This document shows, piece by piece, positions 5,581 to 10,366 of a stretch of DNA of 10,366 nt. This DNA is from an uncultured Collinsella sp. (GTDB lineage: Bacteria; Actinomycetota; Coriobacteriia; Coriobacteriales; Coriobacteriaceae), in the NCBI GenBank assembly GCA_900761995.1, contig CAAFEY010000105.1:1-10366 (forward strand), given 5' to 3'. Position 1 is the stretch's first letter. Each line of letters opens with the position of its first letter. Under the pieces are notes generated by a model, which was not told the origin of the DNA, did not search any database, and was given only the letters and a program-made list of their open reading frames with translations. The position numbers and the translations under genes were made by a program.

Positions 5581-6573
5581 ATGGAGATCGACGAGCTCGA
5601 GCGTAGGCTCAGCGAACTGAGCGCCAGTGAGATCGCTTATAAAGACGGCATGGCATTTGATTGGTCGATTATGACCGAGCATGTCGAAATCGACGGATGC
5701 CCAGTGCGCAAGATTGGGCAGCCAGGGTTTGCCTATGCCCAGCCCGGCATGCCGCGTGGCCTGACGATAAGGAAAAACTCGCGCTTTAATGCAGTTCCCG
5801 AGCACGTGCATGATTACGTGGAGCTGAGCTATGTGTATCGCGGACGCTGCCCGCAGACGGTGGCGGGGGAGAGGCTCGAGTTGCGCCGCAACGAGGTGCT
5901 TTTGCTCGACGCCCTCTGCCCGCATGCCGTGGCGGCGCTTGGTGAGGACGACATCATGCTAAGCATGACCGTTTCACGCTCTTTTTTGCGCCGGAGTCTC
6001 GAGTCGAGCCTCTCGCGCGAGAGCGCGGTCTCGCGGTTTTTGTTCAACGCGCTCAACAGCGAGACGGACCATCGGGGCCATGTCCGTTTTCATTGCGGCG
6101 AGAGCCGTCGGATTCGGCGCTACATGCAGGAGATGCTCTGCGAGCTGTACGACCCGAGCCCCAACGGTCCCGAGATCGTCTTGCGTCTGTTTCAGCTGTT
6201 TTTGGCCGAGCTCATGGATTGCTACGAGCGCGAGCTGGTGCGCGGCGCGGCGGACGGCACGGCGGGGCCCACTGCCCTGGTGACGGGAATGCTTGGCTAT
6301 ATCGATCGCGAATTCGCTGCATGCTCCCTCGAGGGGATGGCGGCGGAGTTTGGCTTGAGCCCTAATTATGCGACGGCGCTTCTCAAGCGCCATGTGGGCA
6401 AGACCTTTAGGCAGCTTGTGCAGGAGCGACGCCTGGTACGTGCGGCCGAGCTTCTGCGCGGCGGCGCCACGGCCGGGGCGGCTGCGCATGCGGTGGGCTA
6501 TGAAAACATGAGCTTCTTCTACCGTAAGTTTCACGACAAGTATGGCTGCACCCCCGCGGCATACCGCCGGTAA
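5581..6573 (+). CDS. AraC-family transcriptional regulator with cupin-like sensor domain
   Basis: A 330-residue cytoplasmic regulator. Residues about 60-130 look like the N-terminal cupin of AraC proteins (PEHVHDYVELSYVYRG at 73-88, then NEVLLLDALCPH). Residues 232-330 form the double helix-turn-helix. Its first recognition region is CSLEGMAAEFGLSPNYATAL, and the second half carries GYENMSFFYRKFHDKYGCTPAAYRR, the family hallmark. Members usually bind a sugar and activate an adjacent catabolic operon. The gene is divergent from the large glycoside hydrolase, sharing a 114-base upstream region, so that gene is the most likely target. The 6-phospho-beta-glucosidase 170 bases downstream is a second candidate. 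ATG 5581 is the only ATG before an in-frame stop at 5539, although no clear Shine-Dalgarno site precedes it. The next in-frame ATG, at residue 24 (5650), is possible but less likely. Confidence 0.92.
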   Translation: MEIDELERRLSELSASEIAYKDGMAFDWSIMTEHVEIDGCPVRKIGQPGFAYAQPGMPRGLTIRKNSRFNAVPEHVHDYVELSYVYRGRCPQTVAGERLELRRNEVLLLDALCPHAVAALGEDDIMLSMTVSRSFLRRSLESSLSRESAVSRFLFNALNSETDHRGHVRFHCGESRRIRRYMQEMLCELYDPSPNGPEIVLRLFQLFLAELMDCYERELVRGAADGTAGPTALVTGMLGYIDREFAACSLEGMAAEFGLSPNYATALLKRHVGKTFRQLVQERRLVRAAELLRGGATAGAAAHAVGYENMSFFYRKFHDKYGCTPAAYRR

Positions 6574-6743
6574 GCGCGGGGCGGATCGTCTTCGCTCCTT
6601 CGGTGTCAAAAAGTTTCAGCTGCAGCGCTGTTGCAGCGCGCGTCTGCGAAAAGAAGTGTCCAAATCGGCGCCTTCGCCCTGGCCTGGAGCGACTCGGCGG
6701 CATACTCGTTTCATCAGCAACACGCATGAGCGAGGAGGCACTT

Positions 6744-8183
6744 ATGGGATTCCCCGAGGGTTTCTATTGGGGTGGCGCCACCGCCGCCAACCAGTTTGAG
6801 GGCGCTTGGAACGTGGACGGCCGCGGTCCTTCCGTCGATGACCATTTCTTGGGCGGCAGCTACAAGGAGCCGCGTCAGATTACGATCGACATCGACCCCA
6901 ACCGCTTCTACCCCAATCATGACGGTATCGACTTCTATCATCACTACGAGGAGGACATCGCGCTGTTCGCCGAGATGGGCTTTACCATGTTCCGCATGTC
7001 CATCTCTTGGAGCCGCATTTTTCCCAACGGCGACGACGCTGAGCCCAACGAGGCCGGCCTCGCCTTCTACGATCGCGTTTTCGACTGCCTGCGCGCTCAC
7101 AATATCGAGCCGCTCGTGACCCTCTCGCACTACGAGATGCCCTATCACCTGGTCGAGAAATACAACGGCTGGGCGAGCCGCGAGCTCATCGGCTTCTTTG
7201 AGAAGTACTGCCAGACCGTCTTCGACCGCTATCAGGACAAGGTCAAGTTCTGGCTCACCTTCAACGAGATCAACTGCGGTACCCAGGACATGGGCAACCT
7301 CTTTGAGACCAGCATGATTCAGGGCTTTGAGGGTCCGGCGTCGGCGGTCCACACTACGCCGCAGGCTCGTATGCAGGCGCTGCATCACCAGTTTGTCGCC
7401 AGCGGCCGTGTCGTGCGCTATGCCCACGAGCATTACCCGCAGTTTAAGATGGGCAACATGGACTGCTTCATCCTTTCCTATGCCGCCACGTGCGATCCGG
7501 CCGACGTGTTCGCCACGCAGCAGGAGATGAATACCATGAACTGGTACTGCTCCGACGTGCAGGTGCGCGGCAAGTACCCGTTCTATGCCAAGCGCTTCTG
7601 GGCCGAGAACGATGTCGAGCTCGTGATGGAGGACGGCGACTTGCAGGATATCGCCGACGGCAAGGTTGATTTCTACACCTTTAGCTACTACATGTCCGGC
7701 ACCGTGGGCACCCACAAGGACCACGAGATGACAGAGGGCAACATGACCTTTGGCCGCAAGAATCCCTATCTGGAGTCCACCGACTGGGGCTGGCAGATAG
7801 ATCCGTTGGGCCTGCGCATCGCCCTCAACGAGATTTACGCTCGCTACGAGATTCCGCTGATGGTGGTCGAGAACGGCATGGGCGCTTACGATGAGGTCGA
7901 GGAGGACGGCTCCATCCATGACCCGTATCGCATCGCCTACTTGCAGAGCCACGTTAAGGCCATGGGCGAGGCCATTGCCGATGGCGTTGACCTGATTGCC
8001 TACACCTGGTGGGGTCCCATCGACCTGGTTTCCGCCGGCACTGGCGAGATGCGCAAGCGCTACGGCTTCATCCACGTCGATAAGTACGACGACGGCACCG
8101 GTACCTACGAGCGCCGCCGTAAGGACAGCTTCTTCGCATACCAGAAGATTATCAAGTCCAACGGTACCGAGGGCCTGGATTAA
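6744..8183 (+). CDS. 6-phospho-beta-glucosidase, glycoside hydrolase family 1
   Basis: A 479-residue cytoplasmic GH1 enzyme that splits phosphorylated beta-glucosides such as cellobiose 6-phosphate or salicin 6-phosphate into glucose 6-phosphate and the aglycone or sugar. The N-terminal signature FPEGFYWGGATAANQFEG is intact. E175 in TFNEIN is the acid/base and E376 in VVENGMG is the nucleophile. The C-terminal S430, K438 and Y440 in SAGTGEMRKRYG form the phosphate-binding signature that separates 6-phospho-glucosidases from plain beta-glucosidases. Length is normal for the family (about 470-480). ATG 6744 has AGGAGG five bases upstream. The frame is open to 6603, but those extra residues are not family-like. 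Its substrate implies a beta-glucoside PTS, yet no EIIB/EIIC gene is in the window. The EIIA gene downstream may supply the phosphate relay. Confidence 0.95.
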   Translation: MGFPEGFYWGGATAANQFEGAWNVDGRGPSVDDHFLGGSYKEPRQITIDIDPNRFYPNHDGIDFYHHYEEDIALFAEMGFTMFRMSISWSRIFPNGDDAEPNEAGLAFYDRVFDCLRAHNIEPLVTLSHYEMPYHLVEKYNGWASRELIGFFEKYCQTVFDRYQDKVKFWLTFNEINCGTQDMGNLFETSMIQGFEGPASAVHTTPQARMQALHHQFVASGRVVRYAHEHYPQFKMGNMDCFILSYAATCDPADVFATQQEMNTMNWYCSDVQVRGKYPFYAKRFWAENDVELVMEDGDLQDIADGKVDFYTFSYYMSGTVGTHKDHEMTEGNMTFGRKNPYLESTDWGWQIDPLGLRIALNEIYARYEIPLMVVENGMGAYDEVEEDGSIHDPYRIAYLQSHVKAMGEAIADGVDLIAYTWWGPIDLVSAGTGEMRKRYGFIHVDKYDDGTGTYERRRKDSFFAYQKIIKSNGTEGLD

Positions 8184-8256
8184 TCGACAATATGAATGCC
8201 ACTGGGGAAAGGGTTTTGGGAAGGGCCTAGAAGGGCTTGCGATTCGAGCTCTCACC

Positions 8257-8285
8257 TTAGTATTTTGGCCATTTGGCACTATAAT
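8257..8285 (+). promoter_or_regulatory. Promoter of the EIIA gene
   Basis: A perfect -10 box TATAAT (8280-8285) lies 17 bases downstream of a weak -35 candidate, TTAGTA (8257-8262). Transcription would start near 8292, about 40 bases before the EIIA start codon. It lies in the 151-base gap after the GH1 gene, where no clear terminator is visible, so the EIIA gene could be read both from this promoter and by readthrough. Confidence 0.5.
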
Positions 8286-8334
8286 CACCATAGGCATGCG
8301 CAAAACGTTGCGCTCAATCAATAGGAGTAAACGT

Positions 8335-8871
8335 ATGGGTCTGTTTCATATGTTCAAGAAGAAGGCTGAGCCCGCGGCAGCTGCTGCTCCGGCCTCCATC
8401 TCTGCTTCTGCCGGCGCCGACGTGCTGTGCTCGCCCGTCAAGGGTAAGGTCATCAAGATGGCCGACGTGCCCGATCCCGTCTTTGGTGGCGAGGTTCTGG
8501 GCAAGGGCTGCGCCGTGTGGCCCGAGGACGACCTGGTCTACGCTCCCTGCGACGGCAAGGTGACCGTCACCATGGGTCACGCCGTGGGCCTGCAATCCGA
8601 TAGCGGCATCGAGGTTCTGGTGCACGTTGGCGTCGATACCGTAAACATGAACGGCGACGGCTTCGAGGGCTTCGTCAAGGCTGACGACGTCGTGAAGGCC
8701 GGCCAGCCCTTGCTCAAGATCGACCGCGCCAAGATCGCTGCCGCCGGTTACAAGGACTGCGTCGTCGTGGCCGTGTCCAACACCGCCGAGTTTGCCGATG
8801 TCGAGCTCGCCGTCGAGGCCGAGTCTGCCGTCGCCGCCGGTGACGCCATCGTTAAGGTCGTCCGCAAGTAG
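8335..8871 (+). CDS. crr: PTS glucose-type EIIA protein
   Basis: A 178-residue cytoplasmic phosphocarrier made of one EIIA-Glc domain. It accepts phosphate from HPr and passes it to a sugar-specific EIIB. H97 in LVHVGVDTV is the phosphorylated histidine, and H82 in MGHAVGLQS is the supporting active-site histidine. SPVKGKVIKMADVPDPVFGGEVLGKG (split here across residues 33-58) is the typical N-terminal part of the domain. A short alanine/proline-rich linker (residues 11-27) follows a basic MGLFHMFKKK start, which resembles the membrane-touching tail of E. coli EIIA-Glc or a remnant linker from a fused PTS protein. ATG 8335 has AGGAG seven bases upstream. It has its own promoter and a strong terminator, so it can act as a single-gene unit. 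It may serve several EIIBC partners encoded elsewhere, including one for the beta-glucosides handled by the upstream GH1 enzyme. The symbol is by family analogy. Confidence 0.9.
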   Translation: MGLFHMFKKKAEPAAAAAPASISASAGADVLCSPVKGKVIKMADVPDPVFGGEVLGKGCAVWPEDDLVYAPCDGKVTVTMGHAVGLQSDSGIEVLVHVGVDTVNMNGDGFEGFVKADDVVKAGQPLLKIDRAKIAAAGYKDCVVVAVSNTAEFADVELAVEAESAVAAGDAIVKVVRK

Positions 8872-8896
8872 TCTGCGGCATCCAGAAGATGCACAA

Positions 8897-8927
8897 GGGT
8901 GGTCGGGTTGTCCGGCCACCCTTTTTT
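8897..8927 (+). terminator. Rho-independent terminator after the EIIA gene
   Basis: GGGTGGTCGG (8897-8906) pairs with CCGGCCACCC (8912-8921) over 10 bp with one T-G wobble and a 5-base GTTGT loop. It is followed directly by six T residues. It begins 25 bases after the EIIA stop and separates that gene from the lipoprotein gene. Confidence 0.93.
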
Positions 8928-9104
8928 AATAGGCTAAGCAGGCGCATTTTATTGCAGGGGGCTTGCTTTACGGGCCATTCGTTCGTCAAATTGAGCCGCC
9001 TGCGCTTTTGTGACGCAGGGGGTTGGGTCGGGCCGCTAATATGTACTTGCAGTTACGACGTGCGCTGCGCAGGGAACGCGGCGCCGCTTGTTTGGAGGAA
9101 TGTC

Positions 9105-9662
9105 ATGAAAAAGAAGCTGCTGCTTGCGCCCCTGATGGCCGCCCTGGTCGCGTGCGTGGTTTTGCTTTCCGGCTGCGGAGGGCCTTCGGTGGAGGAGCTC
9201 ATCACCAACGACCTTACGAGCCAGTTTGACGAGATCAAGAACGGCGGCGATGACTTCCTTGCCGGTCTGGAAGAGGCTTCGGGCGACGAGTTTGAGCAGC
9301 TGGGCATCGATCCCAAGGAGTACGCCAAGAGCTATCTCGAGGGTTTTGATTACAAGATCGGTGATGTGACGGTCGATGAGGACAAGGGCACCGCGACCGC
9401 CGAGGTTACCATCACCTGCAAGTCCATGAATAAGATCGTCGAAGATTTCGCCACCCAGTATCAGGAGAAGGTCGCCGCACTCGATACGATGCCGTCCGAG
9501 GACGACCTGTACAAGATGGCCGGCCAGGTCATGGTCGACGTGACCAAGGCCGCTAAGACCAAGGACACCAAGGTCACCTTTAAGTATTCCGCCAACAAGG
9601 ATAACGAGTGGTCTGCCGACGATTCCGCAACCACCGAGATGATGAATGCGATGATGAGCTAG
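9105..9662 (+). CDS. Small secreted lipoprotein of unknown function
   Basis: A 185-residue predicted lipoprotein. Residues 1-23 form a type II signal peptide: KKK start, hydrophobic stretch, then lipobox LSGC with the lipidated cysteine at 24. The mature part is acidic and lacks further membrane segments. Residues 80-108 (YKIGDVTVDEDKGTATAEVTI) have the alternating strand pattern of NTF2-like or DUF5105/DUF4878-type lipoproteins common in Gram-positive gut bacteria, but I cannot assign a family firmly. It would be anchored on the outer face of the cytoplasmic membrane. ATG 9105 has GGAGG six bases upstream and gives the signal peptide directly; the open frame back to 8889 would bury it. The 177 bases between the preceding terminator and the start should hold its promoter, but no convincing pair of boxes is visible. 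A dispersed repeat starts three bases after the stop. Confidence 0.82.
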   Translation: MKKKLLLAPLMAALVACVVLLSGCGGPSVEELITNDLTSQFDEIKNGGDDFLAGLEEASGDEFEQLGIDPKEYAKSYLEGFDYKIGDVTVDEDKGTATAEVTITCKSMNKIVEDFATQYQEKVAALDTMPSEDDLYKMAGQVMVDVTKAAKTKDTKVTFKYSANKDNEWSADDSATTEMMNAMMS

Positions 9663-9665
9663 GGG

Positions 9666-9787
9666 GTTACGCGGTTCTACGAACCGCGTAACTGCTCGAC
9701 GCTGCAAACGCCCCTAAGCGGCAATCTGACGTTCAATTTCAAGGGCGCGACCAGAAGGTCAGCGCCCTTTCATTTCACGTCACCTTG
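9666..9787 (+). repeat. Dispersed two-hairpin repeat, copy B
   Basis: Second 122-base copy of the element at 696-817, collinear without insertions or deletions. Hairpin 1 is again a perfect 12-bp stem (9666-9677 with 9681-9692), now around the loop TAC; its innermost pair is C-G instead of T-A. The 29-base linker keeps CGACGCTGC but otherwise differs. The 66-base block at 9722-9787 differs from copy A at two positions. As in copy A, it lies directly behind a + strand gene. The rest of the 308-base gap (9663-9970) holds a REP-like 42-mer and the terminator of the convergent gene, and no coding region I can support. Confidence 0.85.
9741..9775 (+). terminator. Rho-independent terminator after the lipoprotein gene (within repeat copy B)
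   Basis: The same stacked stem as near 771: AAGGGCGC/GCGCCCTT (9741-9748 with 9762-9769), an inner GACC/GGTC with AGAA loop and a bulged A. The tail is TTTCATTT. It likely ends the lipoprotein transcript about 80 bases past the stop. Confidence 0.7.
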
Positions 9788-9866
9788 CTCGCTTAGGGAC
9801 GTTTTCGCTGTCCGCCCTCTACCTGCGATACTGCCATCGCTGGAGTAGTCAATGAGAAGGTGGCAG

Positions 9867-9908
9867 TTGGGGGCGTTCCTTTTCTGCCGGCAGTTGGGGA
9901 CGCTTCTT
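9867..9908 (+). repeat. REP-like intergenic repeat, copy 2
   Basis: A 42-base match (38 identical) to 876-917, in the same orientation and again downstream of a two-hairpin repeat. The upstream GCCGGCA arm of copy 1 is here GGTGGCA (9859-9865), so the hairpin is weaker, although TGGCA (9861-9865) can still pair with TGCCG. Confidence 0.6.
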
Positions 9909-9923
9909 TGGTGCGGGGGCAGC

Positions 9924-9963
9924 TAAAAGAGTCCCGTCCCACATTGGCTGCCCGTGGGAGGGA
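9924..9963 (-). terminator. Rho-independent terminator of the HAD phosphatase gene
   Basis: Read on the - strand, TCCC-TCCCAC (9963-9954) pairs with GTGGGA-c-GGGA (9942-9932), giving 6 bp plus 4 bp with one bulged base and an 11-base loop. It is followed by CTCTTTTAG. It begins eight bases after the stop codon of the convergent HAD-family gene. Confidence 0.6.
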
Positions 9964-9970
9964 TGGGCGG

Positions 9971-10366
9971 TTACTCGCCCAGTACCAGCGCCGCGAGCTC
10001 TGCCTGGGTGTCCACCACGTAGTCGGCGCCGGCGGCTTCCAGCTCTGCGCGGCCGCGGAAGCCCCAGCTGACGCCCGCGCTCTTAAGGCCGGCGTTGTGG
10101 CCGGTCAGGATATCGACATTGGAATCGCCCACATAGAGCGTGGTTGCCGGATCGGCGCCCAGCTCCTCCATCACATGCAGCGTGACGGGTGCTTCGGGCT
10201 TGGGCGGAAACGCATCGACACGGCCCTGTACCAGCGCAAAGCGCTCGGAACCAAAATACTTCTCGATAAGCGGAGCCGCCGAGACGTGGTCCTTGTTAGT
10301 GAGCACGGCAAGCTGCACACCCGCGGCGCGCAGGCGGTCGAGCATCTCGATCGTGCCGGCATAGGG
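9971..10366 (-). CDS. HAD-family phosphatase, phosphoglycolate phosphatase-like (C-terminal part)
   Basis: The 5' end of this gene runs off the window; 131 C-terminal residues are visible. They begin PYAGTIEMLDRLRAAG, the segment before HAD motif II, followed by the motif II threonine in VLTNKDH. The motif III lysine is in FPPKPEAP, and the motif IV acidic pair is in YVGDSNVD, followed by DILTGHNAGLKSAGVSWG. These match the Gph/PgpB-type HAD branch that hydrolyses phosphoglycolate or similar small phosphate esters in the cytoplasm. The nucleophile DxD (motif I) and the cap domain must lie beyond base 10366, so substrate class cannot be settled. The frame stays open to the very edge; the ATG at 10345 is internal, not the start. 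Its terminator follows closely. Confidence 0.88.
   Translation of the reverse strand, partial: PYAGTIEMLDRLRAAGVQLAVLTNKDHVSAAPLIEKYFGSERFALVQGRVDAFPPKPEAPVTLHVMEELGADPATTLYVGDSNVDILTGHNAGLKSAGVSWGFRGRAELEAAGADYVVDTQAELAALVLGE

Noticed and set aside
5467..5925. N-terminal extension of the large hydrolase by 153 codons
   Set aside because: The extension overlaps the AraC-type gene on the opposite strand, while ATG 5466 has a strong AAGGAGG site and begins a protein-like sequence.
6625..6639. Hairpin GCGCTG-TTG-CAGCGC upstream of the GH1 gene, considered as a terminator or antiterminator target
   Set aside because: The stem is only 6 bp without a T run, and alternative pairings compete within the local GCTGCAGC repeats. 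No RAT-like site or BglG-type gene is seen.
6714..8321. 535-codon open frame antisense to the GH1 gene
   Set aside because: It mirrors a well-supported enzyme gene in a GC-rich genome where antisense frames often stay open. Its product is valine/histidine/leucine-rich without recognisable motifs, and no credible ribosome site was seen.
8940..9022. Imperfect repeat of GCGC-TTTT-GCAGGGGG (about 8942-8961 and 9002-9022)
   Set aside because: Similarity is loose and gapped, and no structure or second site supports a function.
1..10366. CRISPR array, tRNA, rRNA, prophage or transposase gene
   Set aside because: No regularly spaced repeat array, cloverleaf-like segment or integrase/transposase motif was found in the window.

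Overview
The window is a GC-rich, densely coded bacterial chromosome segment. Its proteins, the GGAGG-type ribosome binding sites and the dispersed intergenic repeats best fit a gut member of the Coriobacteriia (Actinomycetota), most like Collinsella. This placement is inference from general resemblance; there is no rRNA or other marker in the window to prove it.

Layout: pyrE (orotate phosphoribosyltransferase, + strand) is followed by a two-hairpin dispersed repeat and a 395-base intergenic stretch full of repeat pieces. Next is a small + strand gene encoding an XRE-type DNA-binding domain fused to a complete-looking desulfoferrodoxin/superoxide reductase module. A 70-base imperfect palindrome separates it from a convergent RpiR-type sugar-phosphate regulator (- strand). 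Upstream of that, on the same strand, lies an 863-residue cytoplasmic glycoside hydrolase distantly like family GH106. An AraC-type regulator is transcribed divergently from it. Then come a GH1 6-phospho-beta-glucosidase, a stand-alone glucose-type PTS EIIA protein with its own promoter and a strong terminator, and a small lipoprotein of unknown function. After a second full copy of the two-hairpin repeat, the window ends in the C-terminal part of a HAD-family phosphoglycolate phosphatase-like gene on the - strand.

Functionally, the middle of the window (2.8-8.9 kb) is a carbohydrate-use neighbourhood: two intracellular glycosidases, two sugar-responsive regulator types and one PTS phosphocarrier. 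No sugar-specific EIIB/EIIC or ABC transporter is inside the window, so uptake must be encoded elsewhere. The AraC regulator is the natural candidate to control the large hydrolase from the shared 114-base intergenic region.

The most unusual items are the regulator-superoxide reductase fusion, which has all metal ligands but seems to lack the usual active-site lysine; the poorly classified large hydrolase; and a set of structured repeats. Two 122-base copies of one repeat are collinear without indels and carry a compensatory base-pair change in a 12-bp stem, so the folded form appears to be maintained. A diverged third piece lies at 2786-2830.
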